64,000 nt of DNA from an uncultured Stenotrophomonas sp. (GCA_900078405.1 FLTS01000001.1:1388626-1452625); one strand, 5' to 3'; positions 46,566-56,055 are shown, numbered from the stretch's first letter. Translations and numbers: made by a program. Notes: generated by a model not told the origin, from the sequence alone.

Positions 46566-48443
46566 TCAGATGCCGCGCACCAGCCGGAAGCCGATGCGCG
46601 CACTGGTCATGTCCGAGTCCTGCGACAGCCGCCATGCCGCACGGGTCTGCTCCGGCGCGTTGGCCCAGTTGCCGCCGCGCACCACGCGCTGCCGGCAACC
46701 GGGGTTGTACCAGGCCGCGCCGTCGTCCGGTGCGCGCCGGTAGCTGGCGTGCCAGCAGTCGGCCACCCATTCACTGAGGTTGCCGGACATGTCGTGCAGG
46801 CCCCAGGCATTGGCGCGGAAGCGGGCGACCGGCGCCGCGCCCCAATAACCGTCGCCATAGCCGACGAAGGCGTTCTTCCAGTGGCGGCCGCCGGGCGAGA
46901 CATCCTCGCCGCCGGTGAAATTGCCGCTGCCTTCCGGCGGCACCCCCGCATTCCCCCACGGGTAGCGCCCGCTGCTGCCGGCGCGCAAGGCATATTCGAA
47001 CTCCGCCTCGCTCGGCAGCCGGTAATAGCGCCCGGTCTGCTCGGACAGCCACACCGCATAAGCCTCGGCATCGCGCACGCTGACGTGCATCACCGGGTCG
47101 TCCGGCGTGGCCCTGGCGCCGTTGTAGCCGGACCGCCAATCCACGCCGCTGCGGCGGATGAAGTTGCCGCTGCGCTCGTCGTAGACCACCGAATGCCCGC
47201 GCCGGACAGCGCGCGGGCGGGCATTGGCCGCGGCCACGAAACGGCCGAACTCGGCCACGGTGACTTCGGTGATCGACATGGCGAAGCCGCGCTCGAAGCG
47301 CACGTAATGCTGTGGCCGCTCGGCATCGGCCGCCCCCGGCTCGCCATTGGTCGCGCCCATCTGGAAGCCGCCATGCGGGACCACGATCATCTGCGGCCCG
47401 CGCCCGCCATCGAGCAAGGCGTCGGTGAACACCTGCCCGGGGCGGAAACTGCCGTAATGCGCGGCCAACTCGATGCGCTGCCGCAGCACCGCCACCGCCT
47501 CGTCGCCGGGCCGGGCGATGCGCAGCGCCCGTTCCAGCTTCTCGCGTGCATCCTTGAGGCCCTTGGGCGAAGTGAGGTCGCGCAGGCCACCATCACGCAA
47601 CGCGGCCAGCTGCGCCATGCGCACGGCTTCGATGCGCAGGCCCGCATCGACCACGGTCGGGGCGTCGTCGCGGATCTTCGCGGCACGATCGAGCAAACGC
47701 GGAGCGGCATCGAAATCGGCCAGCGCGGCCGCCTCCTCGGCAGCGCGCAGCAGGCCGCTTTCCACCGCCGCCACTCCTTGCCGCGCACGGCTGTTGCCCG
47801 GATCCAGCGCCAGCACCTCGGTGAATGCGGCCAGCGCACCGCCTTCCTCGTCCAGCCGCCCCTTGCGCAGCGCATCCTCGCCGGCACGATTCAACGCCAG
47901 CAGCCGGCGCGCCACCTGCACGCGCTGCTGCAATTCCAGCTCGGGCTTGCCCTCCGGCGCCAGGTACACCGCCACCGCCATCCGTTCGCCCGCCTCGGCC
48001 AGCGCCTTGCGCTGGCCCTCGGGCTGCTCCAGCAGGTCGCGAACCGAGGCCATCAGCTGCGTCCTGGCCTTGCGCAACCCGCGCGTGGCCTCACGGTTGT
48101 CCGGCTGCAGCGCCAGCACCGCCAGATAGAGCGGAACCGCATCGTCCGCCTCGTGGTACAGCCGCCCTTCCGCCAATGCGGTTGCCGCCTTGCGCAGGGC
48201 CCCGCGCACCTCATCGGCCTGCAGTTCCACCGTCAACGGCAGCCACGGCGGCGGCGCATCCGGCAATACCATCGCCACCGCACTGGCTGCGGGCCGCACC
48301 GTTTCGCCCGCCGGAGCATGGCCGATGGCTTCGGGCACCACCGCGGAAACCTCCGGCGCCTGGCGCCCGCACGCGGCACAAGCCAGCACGGTACACAGCA
48401 CCATGCGGACCATCTTGCCGGTTGTGCGCAAACTTCCTTCCAT
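46566..48443 (-). CDS. SUMF1/FGE-like domain lipoprotein
   Basis: This 625-aa protein has a lipoprotein-type N-terminus (VLACAACG, Cys22 or Cys25; the true start may be Met11 or Met14), an Ala/Leu/Arg-rich helical repeat region of TPR appearance (about 75-320), and a C-terminal formylglycine-generating-enzyme-like domain. The domain shows GGFQMGATNGE, SITEVTVAEFGRFVAA, YRLPSEAEFEYALRAG, YPWGN, GLHDMSGNLSEWVADCW and RVVRGGNWANAPEQTRAA. The pair of catalytic cysteines found in true FGE near the GGSW motif is not present. It may bind ligand or act in the cell envelope rather than modify sulfatases. Confidence 0.88.
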   Translation of the reverse strand: MEGSLRTTGKMVRMVLCTVLACAACGRQAPEVSAVVPEAIGHAPAGETVRPAASAVAMVLPDAPPPWLPLTVELQADEVRGALRKAATALAEGRLYHEADDAVPLYLAVLALQPDNREATRGLRKARTQLMASVRDLLEQPEGQRKALAEAGERMAVAVYLAPEGKPELELQQRVQVARRLLALNRAGEDALRKGRLDEEGGALAAFTEVLALDPGNSRARQGVAAVESGLLRAAEEAAALADFDAAPRLLDRAAKIRDDAPTVVDAGLRIEAVRMAQLAALRDGGLRDLTSPKGLKDAREKLERALRIARPGDEAVAVLRQRIELAAHYGSFRPGQVFTDALLDGGRGPQMIVVPHGGFQMGATNGEPGAADAERPQHYVRFERGFAMSITEVTVAEFGRFVAAANARPRAVRRGHSVVYDERSGNFIRRSGVDWRSGYNGARATPDDPVMHVSVRDAEAYAVWLSEQTGRYYRLPSEAEFEYALRAGSSGRYPWGNAGVPPEGSGNFTGGEDVSPGGRHWKNAFVGYGDGYWGAAPVARFRANAWGLHDMSGNLSEWVADCWHASYRRAPDDGAAWYNPGCRQRVVRGGNWANAPEQTRAAWRLSQDSDMTSARIGFRLVRGI

Positions 48444-48523
48444 ACGGTTCCCGCGCTCGGGGGCGCTGCGACGTTAGGCTATTCTCGCCTGCCCGGGCAA
48501 ACCCTGCCGTCGACGGAATACAC

Positions 48524-49618
48524 GTGGCTCACTGGATCAAACACCCATCCGAACTGGAGGCGCGCCAGCAACAGCGCCCCGCGCGCATCGGACTGGACAC
48601 CGAATTCATCCGCGAACGCACCTACTGGCCGCAACTGGCACTGGTGCAGATGGCGGTCGGCGACGAAGTCCTGCTGATCGATCCGTTGATCCCCGGCATG
48701 GCCGACGCCCTGCGCCCGTGGCTGGAGGACACCGCCATCCTCAAGGTCATGCACAGCGCCAGCGAGGATCTGGTCGCGTTCAAGTGCGCTTGCGGCGTGT
48801 TGCCACGGCCGCTGTTCGACACCCAGATCGGCGCCGCGCTGGCCGGCATCGGCGGCGGCATGGGCTACCAGAAGCTGGTGGCGGAAATCACCGGCACCAC
48901 CCTGCCCAAGGGCGAGACACGCTCGGACTGGATGCGCCGCCCGCTGTCACCGTCGCAACTCGAATACGCCGCGGACGACGTCGAATACCTGTTCGCCCTG
49001 CACGACGCCATCGACCAGCGCCTGCACGAACTGGGCAGGCAGGCGTGGATGCAGGACGATGCGCAACGCCTGTTGGCCAGTGTCGACAACGACGAAGGCG
49101 AGCGCTGGCCGCACCTGTCCATGCGCGCGGCGCAGTTCCTCGATGCCGACGCGCAACGCCGCCTGTTGCGGCTGCTGCGTTGGCGTGACCAGCAGGCCCG
49201 GCAAAGCGACAAGCCGCGCAGTTGGATCCTCGACAACGAACTGGCCGCCACCCTTGCGCGCACGCCGCCGGCCGACCACGACACCTTGCTGCGCCTGTTC
49301 GAGCGTTTCCCCAAGGCCCCGCGCAAGCTCTCGCAGGCGGTATGGCAGACCCTCCAGACCCCGCTGCCCGACGAGGACCAGGCGCCGCAACCCCTGCCCG
49401 CCACCGACGCCAACAAGGCCGCGCTCAAACGCCTGCAGGATGCCGTGGCCAGGCACGGCGGCGAACTCGGCCTGCCCGACGGCCTGCTTGCTTCGCGCAA
49501 GCACCTGGAAGCCCTGCTGCAGAACGGCGACTGGCCCGCACCGCTGGCCGGCTGGCGCAGGCAACAACTTGAACCGCTGCTACGCCCCCTCTTGGCGAAA
49601 CCGGAAAGCACGCGCTAG
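48524..49618 (+). CDS. rnd: Ribonuclease D
   Basis: RNase D (364 aa) trims tRNA 3' ends. DEDD residues are seen in GLDTEFIRERTYWPQL, MHSASEDLVAF and YAADDVEYLFALH; two HRDC-like helical domains follow. The start is inferred to be GTG at 48524 (VAHWIKHPSELE), because the longer open frame upstream is the shadow of the opposing FGE-like gene. It lies directly before tRNA-Ala; the tRNA promoter overlaps its stop codon. Confidence 0.94.
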   Translation: MAHWIKHPSELEARQQQRPARIGLDTEFIRERTYWPQLALVQMAVGDEVLLIDPLIPGMADALRPWLEDTAILKVMHSASEDLVAFKCACGVLPRPLFDTQIGAALAGIGGGMGYQKLVAEITGTTLPKGETRSDWMRRPLSPSQLEYAADDVEYLFALHDAIDQRLHELGRQAWMQDDAQRLLASVDNDEGERWPHLSMRAAQFLDADAQRRLLRLLRWRDQQARQSDKPRSWILDNELAATLARTPPADHDTLLRLFERFPKAPRKLSQAVWQTLQTPLPDEDQAPQPLPATDANKAALKRLQDAVARHGGELGLPDGLLASRKHLEALLQNGDWPAPLAGWRRQQLEPLLRPLLAKPESTR

Positions 49619-49621
49619 AAT
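49592..49621 (+). promoter_or_regulatory. Sigma70 promoter of tRNA-Ala
   Basis: TTGGCG (49592-49597), an 18-nt spacer and TAGAAT (49616-49621) lie at the end of rnd; the -10 box begins with the rnd stop codon TAG. Transcription would start just before the tRNA at 49635. Confidence 0.55.
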
Positions 49622-49634
49622 CCGCCGGCCACAC

Positions 49635-49710
<76 letters not shown>

Positions 49711-49722
49711 TATCCAGACCGA

Positions 49723-49755
49723 AACGCCGCATCGAAAGATGCGGCGTTTTTGTTT
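49723..49755 (+). terminator. Terminator of tRNA-Ala
   Basis: The stem AACGCCGCATC / GATGCGGCGTT is followed by TTTGTTT. Confidence 0.85.
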
Positions 49756-49789
49756 GCGCGACGGTCGGGAAATTTCTTCGGTTTTTCCC

Positions 49790-49818
49790 TTGCCGAATCC
49801 GGCAGACCTCCGTATCAT
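49790..49818 (+). promoter_or_regulatory. Sigma70 promoter of tRNA-Phe
   Basis: TTGCCG (49790-49795), a 17-nt spacer and TATCAT (49813-49818) lie 38 nt upstream of the tRNA. Confidence 0.55.
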
Positions 49819-49856
49819 GCGCGTCCTCGCCGGCCGCAACGCCGCGAAAACAAAGT

Positions 49857-49932
49857 GGCTCGGTAGCTCAGTTGGTAGAGCAGGGGATTGAAAATCCCCG
49901 TGTCGGCGGTTCGATTCCGTCCCGAGCCACCA
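49857..49932 (+). tRNA. tRNA-Phe (anticodon GAA)
   Basis: This is a 76-nt cloverleaf with acceptor GGCTCGG / CCGAGCC, anticodon loop TTGAAAA (GAA) and encoded CCA. It has its own promoter and a terminator. Confidence 0.97.
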
Positions 49933-49940
49933 CAAGATTC

Positions 49941-49973
49941 AAGGGCTTGCAGAAATGCAAGCCCTTTTTGTTT
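49941..49973 (+). terminator. Terminator of tRNA-Phe
   Basis: The stem AAGGGCTTGCA / TGCAAGCCCTT is followed by TTTGTTT. Confidence 0.88.
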
Positions 49974-50067
49974 GCCCGTCTCCTCGCCCGGCGCAATATC
50001 GAACGAAAGCTTCACACCGCCGCGTGCGGCTTTGCTTAGCCTGCCGGACAATCACGGAGGCCAGACC

Positions 50068-50604
50068 ATGCATGCCCATCGCCTGCTCCTGTCGTTGTCG
50101 CTGCTGTGCTCCAGCGCCACCTGGGCGGCACCGCCGCTGCAGTCGGTGGAACCGCTCGATCTGGACCGCTATGCCGGCCAGTGGCACGAGATCGCCCACC
50201 TGCCCACGCGCTTCCAGAAGAAATGCGTGGCCGACATCACCGCCAGCTACGGCTTGCGTGCCGACGGCCGCATCAGCGTGCTCAACCACTGCCGCACGGA
50301 CAGCGGCAAGCTGATCGAGGCCGAGGGTGTCGCCCGCGCCGTGGACGGGCATTCCGGACGCCTGCAGGTCCGCTTCGCGCCGGACTGGCTGTCCTGGCTG
50401 CCGTGGGTGTGGGCGGACTACTGGGTGATCGCGCTGGACCCGGACTACCACTGGGCGATGATCGGCGAGCCGGACCGGAAGTACCTGTGGATCCTGTCGC
50501 GCTCGCCATCGATGGACGGCGTCCTGTTCGAGTCACTCAAGCGGCAGGCGGCCGACACGGGCTACGACCTGGCACCGCTGAAGGTGATGGCGCCGGTCGA
50601 ATGA
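50068..50604 (+). CDS. Lipocalin family protein (Blc-like), periplasmic
   Basis: The 178-aa product is a bacterial lipocalin, a small beta-barrel that binds lipids or other hydrophobic molecules. Family motifs are LDRYAGQWHEIAHLP (the first GxW), YWVIALDPDYHWAMIG and YLWILSRSP. The signal peptide looks like type I (cleavage after ATWA, about residue 20) and has no proper lipobox, unlike lipoprotein Blc of enterobacteria. A good ribosome-binding site (CGGAGG) precedes the ATG at 50068. Confidence 0.92.
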   Translation: MHAHRLLLSLSLLCSSATWAAPPLQSVEPLDLDRYAGQWHEIAHLPTRFQKKCVADITASYGLRADGRISVLNHCRTDSGKLIEAEGVARAVDGHSGRLQVRFAPDWLSWLPWVWADYWVIALDPDYHWAMIGEPDRKYLWILSRSPSMDGVLFESLKRQAADTGYDLAPLKVMAPVE

Positions 50605-50802
50605 CGGCCCGGTGGTACCGGCACCGGGTGCGGCCACCGTCCTCCGGCGCCGTACCGGCGGCACGGGCTCGCCACGGGCAGATCATGTCCGGATGACCGG
50701 GCGGGAAATTCCGCCTCGGTCGCCGCCAGCAGCCCGGGCCACGTTCGCCATACGGCGTAGTATCCTTTGGCCGACCACCTCCGGACCCGAGGACCGAGCA
50801 GC

Positions 50803-51338
50803 ATGCGCTTCCGCCCACAATACGTCCTGATCGCGTTTCTCGCGCTCACGCTCGCCGCATGCGGCAGCGGCATGGTCAAGCGGGTTTCCGAACCGGCCGC
50901 CGGCATCCAGCAGCTCACTGTCGGCAACGACGGCAACTGGGAAGTGGAACTGCGCCTGCGCAACTACAGCTCGATGCCGATGCGCTTCGACGACATCGCG
51001 CTGGCCAGCGCGATGTCGTCGACACATCTCTGACCAAGATCCGCTTCGACGACATCGCGCTGCGGATGAAGGTAGGCGAGGAAACCGCCGGCACCCTGAG
51101 CGCTGCACCCGGGTTGTCGATCGGCCCGGAGTCGGCCGACGTGGTCAAGCTGCGCCTGCAACCAAGCTCACCGGCCCGCATCGTCATGGCCGATGCACTG
51201 GCCGGTGGCCGCTCGCTGTTCTACGAGCTGGAGGGCACGGTCAAGGCCACGCCCGAGGAAAAGAAGCAACGCAGCTTCGAAGTGAAATCCCGCAACAGCC
51301 TCAACCAGGCGCCCGGCCTGCCCGGCGTGCTGCGCTGA
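50803..51338 (+). pseudogene. WHy/LEA14-like lipoprotein gene, frameshifted
   Basis: The first frame (50803-51033, 76 aa) encodes a lipoprotein signal (FLALTLAAC, Cys20) and the start of a LEA14/WHy-like beta domain (WEVELRLRNYSSMPMRFDDIAL), then stops. The second frame resumes with RFDDIALRMKVGEETAGTLS and runs to SLNQAPGLPGVLR at 51338. The 21-nt segment coding RFDDIAL occurs twice, 59 nt apart, with an inverted copy between. Deleting 59 nt restores one protein of about 159 aa. The family is linked to stress and desiccation tolerance. The gene is either recently inactivated or affected by a sequence error. Confidence 0.82.
50983..51062. repeat. Direct repeat with 36-bp palindrome disrupting the WHy gene
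   Basis: CGCTTCGACGACATCGCGCT is at 50983 and again at 51042. The first copy runs into a perfect 36-bp palindrome (50987-51022) centred on CTGGCCAG. About 20 nt of unrelated sequence separates the palindrome from the second copy. Confidence 0.9.
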
Positions 51339-51365
51339 CCCCTCCGTTTTGCCCGAGATGACACG

Positions 51366-53156
51366 ATGAGCAACTACACCGCCCCCCTTGCCGACCTCCG
51401 CTTCGCCCTGCACGACGTGCTCAAGGCCGAGTCCCTGTTTGCCGCGATGGGCCTCGAGGACGCCAATGCCGAACTGATCGACGCCGTGCTGGAAGAAGCC
51501 GGCCGTTTCAGCGGCAGCGTGCTAGCCCCGATGAACGCCACCGGCGACGAGCATGGCTGCAAGCTCGACAAGGCCACCGGCGAGGTCACCACCGCGCCGG
51601 GCTTCAAGGAAGCCTATGCGCAATTCGTCGAAGGTGGCTGGACCGGCCTGACCGCCGCACCCGAGTTCGGCGGCCAGGGCATGCCGGAAACGCTGGGCAT
51701 GGCGCTGAGCGAGATGGTGTCGGCCGCCAACCTGTCGTGGAGCCTGTTCCCGATGCTGTCGCACGGCGCGGTCGAGGCGCTCAAGCACTACGGCGAGGAC
51801 TGGCAGAAGGAAGCCTTCCTCAAGCCGCTGGTGGCCGGCAACTGGACCGGCACCATGTGTCTGACCGAGCCGCATGCCGGCACCGACCTGGGCCTGCTCA
51901 AGACCCGTGCCGAACCGAACGACGACGGCAGCTATTCGATCACCGGCACCAAGATCTTCATCACCGCCGGCGAGCACGACCTCAGCGAAAACATCATTCA
52001 TCTGGTGCTGGCCAAGCTGCCCGACGCACCTCCCGGCCCGAAGGGCATCTCGCTGTTTGTCACCCCGAAATTCAAGGTGGACCGCGACGGCAACCTCGGC
52101 GAGCGCAACGCCCTGCGCTGCGGCGCGCTGGAACACAAGATGGGCATCCACGGCTCGTCCACCTGCGTAATGAACTTCGACGGTGCCCAGGGCTACCTCG
52201 TCGGCCAGCCGCACAAGGGCTTGCAGGCGATGTTCGTGATGATGAACTCCGCGCGTCTGGGCGTAGGCGTGCAGGGCCTGTCGCAGTCCGAGCGCGCCTA
52301 CCAGGGCGCACTGGCCTATGCGCGCGAACGCCTGCAGTCGCGCGCGCCCAACGGGCCGCTGCTGGCGGACAAGCCGGCCGACCCGATCATCGCCCAGCCG
52401 GACGTGCGTCGCATGCTGTTGACGATCAAGGCGCTGACCGAAGGCGGCCGCCTGCTCGCCACCCATGCCTACACCCAGCTCGACACCGCCCAGCACGCCG
52501 GCGACGAGAAGACACGCGCCGACGCCGACACGCTGGTCAGCTTCCTTACCCCCATCGTCAAGGCCTGCCTGACCGAGTGGAGCATCGAGGCCACCTACAA
52601 CGCGCAGCAGTGCTTCGGCGGCCACGGCTACATCGCCGAGCATGGCATGGAGCAACTGGCGCGCGATGCCCGCATCACCACCCTGTACGAAGGCACCACC
52701 GGCATCCAGGCGCTGGACCTGATCGGCCGCAAGACCGCCGTCTCGCAGGGCGCCGGCCTGAAGCTGTTCCTGGCCGAAGTGGAACAGTTCATCGCCGCCA
52801 ACGCCGGCAATCCGGCCGTGGCCGAATTCCTGCCGGTGCTCGGTGCGAAGGCGAAGGAATGGGGCACGCTGACCGTGGACACATTGCAGCGTGCCGCCGC
52901 CAACCCGGAAGAACTGGGCGCGGCCAGCTGGGACTACCTGTTCTACAGCGGCTACGTCGCACTGGCCTACTGGTGGGCGCGAAGCGTCGTCGCCGCACAG
53001 GCCTCGGCACACCCGGAAGGCTTCAAGCAGGCCAAGCTGGAAACCGCGCGTTTCTATTACGCCCGCATCCTGCCGCGCACCCTCGCCCACGCCGCCAGCA
53101 TGCAAAGCGGCGCAGCGCCACTGATGGCGATGGACGCCGCCCGCTTCGGCGCGTAA
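51366..53156 (+). CDS. Acyl-CoA dehydrogenase with C-terminal extension (DmdC-like)
   Basis: This 596-aa flavoenzyme belongs to the long acyl-CoA dehydrogenase group with an extra C-terminal helical domain. FAD and substrate-binding regions are seen in MCLTEPHAGTDLG and ITGTKIFITAGEHD, and the catalytic base region is ITTLYEGTTGIQALDLIGRK. It would oxidise fatty acyl-CoA or a related thioester in beta-oxidation. The ATG at 51366 (MSNYTAPL) is the usual start. It is 27 nt after the broken WHy gene. Confidence 0.93.
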   Translation: MSNYTAPLADLRFALHDVLKAESLFAAMGLEDANAELIDAVLEEAGRFSGSVLAPMNATGDEHGCKLDKATGEVTTAPGFKEAYAQFVEGGWTGLTAAPEFGGQGMPETLGMALSEMVSAANLSWSLFPMLSHGAVEALKHYGEDWQKEAFLKPLVAGNWTGTMCLTEPHAGTDLGLLKTRAEPNDDGSYSITGTKIFITAGEHDLSENIIHLVLAKLPDAPPGPKGISLFVTPKFKVDRDGNLGERNALRCGALEHKMGIHGSSTCVMNFDGAQGYLVGQPHKGLQAMFVMMNSARLGVGVQGLSQSERAYQGALAYARERLQSRAPNGPLLADKPADPIIAQPDVRRMLLTIKALTEGGRLLATHAYTQLDTAQHAGDEKTRADADTLVSFLTPIVKACLTEWSIEATYNAQQCFGGHGYIAEHGMEQLARDARITTLYEGTTGIQALDLIGRKTAVSQGAGLKLFLAEVEQFIAANAGNPAVAEFLPVLGAKAKEWGTLTVDTLQRAAANPEELGAASWDYLFYSGYVALAYWWARSVVAAQASAHPEGFKQAKLETARFYYARILPRTLAHAASMQSGAAPLMAMDAARFGA

Positions 53157-53166
53157 TCCCCGACAG

Positions 53167-53196
53167 GAGCGGCGCCGGTTGCAACCGGCGCCGCTC
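53167..53196. repeat. 30-bp perfect palindrome
   Basis: GAGCGGCGCCGGTTG and its exact complement form a dyad with no loop, 10 nt after the acyl-CoA dehydrogenase stop. There is no T-run. The GAGCGGCG edge resembles the REP-like copies. Confidence 0.7.
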
Positions 53197-53203
53197 ACGC
53201 CAA

Positions 53204-53233
53204 TTACACAAACCGTCACACATCGGGTATAAG
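53204..53233 (+). promoter_or_regulatory. Possible promoter of the HNH gene
   Basis: TTACAC, an 18-nt spacer and TATAAG lie just upstream. The -10 box is only 11 nt before the ATG at 53245, so a transcript from here would be nearly leaderless unless the real start is downstream. Confidence 0.3.
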
Positions 53234-53244
53234 CTGTTCTCCCG

Positions 53245-53907
53245 ATGGAGACAGACACTACCCCGCGTGGTCTGATCGATACCGGAGCCGTCCTCCCCGC
53301 TCCGGAAACCGGGTTTTCGTCCCCTCCCCTGCACCGCCTCGGTTCCGTGCGACTGCTGTCGCTGGACGCGCATGGTCGCGTGCTCGACTGGATCAACTGG
53401 CAGGAGGCGACCTGCCTCTACGCCCGCGGCGCGGTAGCATGGACGCTCGGCGATCCCTGCCTGCACGTGCATGGCGCCACCAGCAGGCGCACCGGCCTGC
53501 GCAGCGGGCTGGACCTGCACCCGATCATCGCCACCCGCGGCCATGCCCGCTCGCGCGCCATCGACCCCACGCCCAACCTGACCAACACCGCGCTGTTCGC
53601 CCGTGACGCGCAACTGTGCCTGTACTGCGGCCAGCAGTTCAGCCGCCCGCACCTGACCCGCGACCACGTCATGCCGCTGTCCAAGGGCGGCCGCGACATC
53701 TGGGAGAACGTGGTCAGCGCCTGCTTCCATTGCAACTCGCGCAAGGCCAACCGCACCCCGCAACAGGCCAACATGCCGTTGCTGGCGGTGCCGTACCGGC
53801 CAAGCTGGATCGAGCACCTGATCCTGTCCAACCGCAACATCCTCGCCGACCAGATGGCCTTCCTGAAGGCGCAATTGCCCAAGAGCGCGCTGCGCCGCGG
53901 CACCTGA
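53245..53907 (+). CDS. HNH endonuclease family protein
   Basis: The 220-aa protein has a conserved N-terminal region (VRLLSLDAHGRVLDWINWQEA) and an HNH nuclease domain: zinc CxxC (CLYCGQQF), core LTRDHVMPLSKGGRDIWENV and second CxxC (CFHCNSRKANRTP). This is the stand-alone type found as a core gene in many gammaproteobacteria; the cellular role is unknown. It is flanked by palindromic repeats but shows no other mobile signs. Confidence 0.9.
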   Translation: METDTTPRGLIDTGAVLPAPETGFSSPPLHRLGSVRLLSLDAHGRVLDWINWQEATCLYARGAVAWTLGDPCLHVHGATSRRTGLRSGLDLHPIIATRGHARSRAIDPTPNLTNTALFARDAQLCLYCGQQFSRPHLTRDHVMPLSKGGRDIWENVVSACFHCNSRKANRTPQQANMPLLAVPYRPSWIEHLILSNRNILADQMAFLKAQLPKSALRRGT

Positions 53908-53925
53908 CGCCCCGCCACGCCCCAT

Positions 53926-53996
53926 GCAGGAGCGGCGTGAGTCGCGGACCGGGCTTCCCCGATGAAACTCCGGTCGCGACTCACGTCGCTCCTACG
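53926..53996. repeat. REP-like palindromic repeat (copy C)
   Basis: The arms AGGAGCGGCGTGAGTCGCGA and the complement TCGCGACTCACGTCGCTCCT are a diverged member of the family at 15603 and 39106. It lies between the HNH gene and dxs. Confidence 0.8.
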
Positions 53997-54086
53997 GACA
54001 TGGGCCGATACTGCCCATACCGGCGCTTTGCTTGCCCCACCCCGGAATGGGGGCGAAAATGGCGCCTTGCTTGAAGCACGAAGAAA

Positions 54087-55997
54087 ATGATCGACTCCGC
54101 CCGTTATCCGCGCCTTTCGCGTATCCAGACCCCGCACGACCTGCGCACGTTCGACGAAACCGAGCTGCCCGCGGTCGCCGGCGAGCTGCGCGACTACCTG
54201 ATCGAATCGGTGGGCAAGAGCGGCGGCCACTTCGCCGCCGGGCTGGGCGTGATCGAACTCACCACCGCCCTGCACTACCTCTACGACACCCCGCTCGACC
54301 AGCTGGTGTGGGACGTCGGCCACCAGACTTACCCGCACAAGATCCTCACCGGCCGCCGCGACAGCATCCACACGGTCAAGCAGAAGGACGGCGTGGCGCC
54401 GTTCCCCAAGCGCGAGGAGAGCGAGTACGACACCTTCGGCGTCGGCCATTCCTCCACCTCCATTTCCGCCGCGCTGGGCATGGCCATCGCCCGCCAGCGC
54501 CAGGGCGACGTGCGCAAGGTGGTGGCTGTGATCGGCGACGGCGCGATGACCGCCGGCATGGCCTTCGAGGCGCTGGCCCACGCCGGTGGCATGGACGAGG
54601 AGCCGGACCTGCTGGTCATCCTCAACGACAACAACATGTCCATCTCCGAGGCCGTCGGCGGGCTGACCAAGATGCTCGGCCGCGCCACCGCCAGCCGCAC
54701 CCTCAACGCCCTGCGCGAGGGCGGCAAGAAGATCCTCGGTGACAAGCGCAGCAGCCCGCCGGCGCGCTTCGTCAAACGCTGGGAAGAACAGTGGAAGGGC
54801 ATGTTCGTGCCGTCCACCGCGTTCGAGCAGATGGGCTTCCACTACACCGGCCCGATCGACGGCCACGACCTGCCGCTGCTGCTGTCCACCCTCAAGACCC
54901 TCAAGGGCAAGAAGGGGCTGCACCTGCTGCACGTGATGACCACCAAGGGCAAGGGCTACGAACCGGCCGAGGGTGACCAGATTGGCTACCACGCCGTCGG
55001 CCCGTTCGACCCGAGCAAGGGCCTGCCGGCCAAGGGCGCGCCGAAGAAACCCACCTACACCGACGTGTTCGGCGACTGGCTGTGCGACGCCGCCGCTGCC
55101 GAACCGCAGCTGATGGGCATCACCCCGGCGATGCGCGAAGGCTCCGGGCTAGTGCGCTTCAGCAGGGAATACCCCGAGCGCTATTTCGACGTGGCCATCG
55201 CCGAGCAGCACGCGGTGACGCTGGCCGCAGGCATGGCGACGCAAGGGGCCAAGCCGGTGGTGGCGATCTACTCCACCTTCCTGCAACGCGCCTACGACCA
55301 GCTGGTGCACGACGTCGCCATCCAGGGCCTGGACGTGCTGTTCGCCATCGACCGCGCCGGCGTGGTCGGCCCGGACGGCGCCACCCACGCCGGCAACCTC
55401 GACCTGAGCTTCCTGCGCTGCGTGCCGAACATGCTGGTGATGGCCCCGGCCGACGAGGCCGAATGCCGGCAGATGCTCAGCACCGGCCTGCACTACGGCG
55501 GCCCGACGGCGGTGCGCTACCCGCGCGGCACCGGCCCCGGCGTCGCCGCCGGCAACGACCTGTCCACGCTGGAAATCGGCAAGGCGCAGTTGCGCGCGCA
55601 AGGCCACCGCATTGCCCTGCTCGCCTTCGGCGCGACCGTCGCCGCCGCCGAACAGGTTGGCCGCGAGCTTGGCCTCACCGTGGTCAACATGCGCTTCGTC
55701 AAGCCGCTGGACAAAGCACTGCTGCTGGAACTGGCGCGCAGCCACGACGCCTTCGTCACCATCGAGGACAACGTGGTCGCCGGCGGTGCCGGCTCGGGCG
55801 TGGCCGAGCTGCTCGGCGCCGAGGCCATCGTGATGCCGGTGCTGCACCTGGGCCTGCCCGACAGCTTCCAGCACCACGCCAGCCGCGAGGACCTGCTGGC
55901 CGAGGCCGGCATCGACGCCACCGGCATCCGCGCCGCCATCCTCAAGCGCTGGCCGGACGTCCACGGCAGCAATGCCCCATTGAGCGCAACCGGCTGA
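54087..55997 (+). CDS. dxs: 1-deoxy-D-xylulose-5-phosphate synthase
   Basis: Dxs (636 aa) is the thiamine-diphosphate enzyme that starts the MEP pathway from pyruvate and glyceraldehyde 3-phosphate. Motifs: [18 protein letters not shown], the ThDP motif [14 protein letters not shown]...[20 protein letters not shown] (catalytic Glu) and [15 protein letters not shown]. The ATG at 54087 is the natural start. It has its own gap upstream with a REP-like repeat. Confidence 0.97.
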   Translation: MIDSARYPRLSRIQTPHDLRTFDETELPAVAGELRDYLIESVGKSGGHFAAGLGVIELTTALHYLYDTPLDQLVWDVGHQTYPHKILTGRRDSIHTVKQKDGVAPFPKREESEYDTFGVGHSSTSISAALGMAIARQRQGDVRKVVAVIGDGAMTAGMAFEALAHAGGMDEEPDLLVILNDNNMSISEAVGGLTKMLGRATASRTLNALREGGKKILGDKRSSPPARFVKRWEEQWKGMFVPSTAFEQMGFHYTGPIDGHDLPLLLSTLKTLKGKKGLHLLHVMTTKGKGYEPAEGDQIGYHAVGPFDPSKGLPAKGAPKKPTYTDVFGDWLCDAAAAEPQLMGITPAMREGSGLVRFSREYPERYFDVAIAEQHAVTLAAGMATQGAKPVVAIYSTFLQRAYDQLVHDVAIQGLDVLFAIDRAGVVGPDGATHAGNLDLSFLRCVPNMLVMAPADEAECRQMLSTGLHYGGPTAVRYPRGTGPGVAAGNDLSTLEIGKAQLRAQGHRIALLAFGATVAAAEQVGRELGLTVVNMRFVKPLDKALLLELARSHDAFVTIEDNVVAGGAGSGVAELLGAEAIVMPVLHLGLPDSFQHHASREDLLAEAGIDATGIRAAILKRWPDVHGSNAPLSATG

Positions 55998-56022
55998 ATC
56001 TAGGCTTCTCCCAGCCCCCCGG

Positions 56023-56055
56023 ACCCGCGTTGGCCGCAGCCGGCGCGGGTTTCTT
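56023..56055 (+). terminator. Likely terminator of dxs
   Basis: The stem ACCCGCG / CGCGGGT with a GC-rich loop is followed by TTTCTTC, about 25 nt after the dxs stop. Confidence 0.55.

Noticed and set aside
48524-49618. Long upstream extension of rnd (frame open from 47825)
   Set aside because: The extra 233 residues overlap the opposing FGE-like gene and are Pro/Ala/Arg low complexity; RNase D similarity begins at the GTG at 48524.
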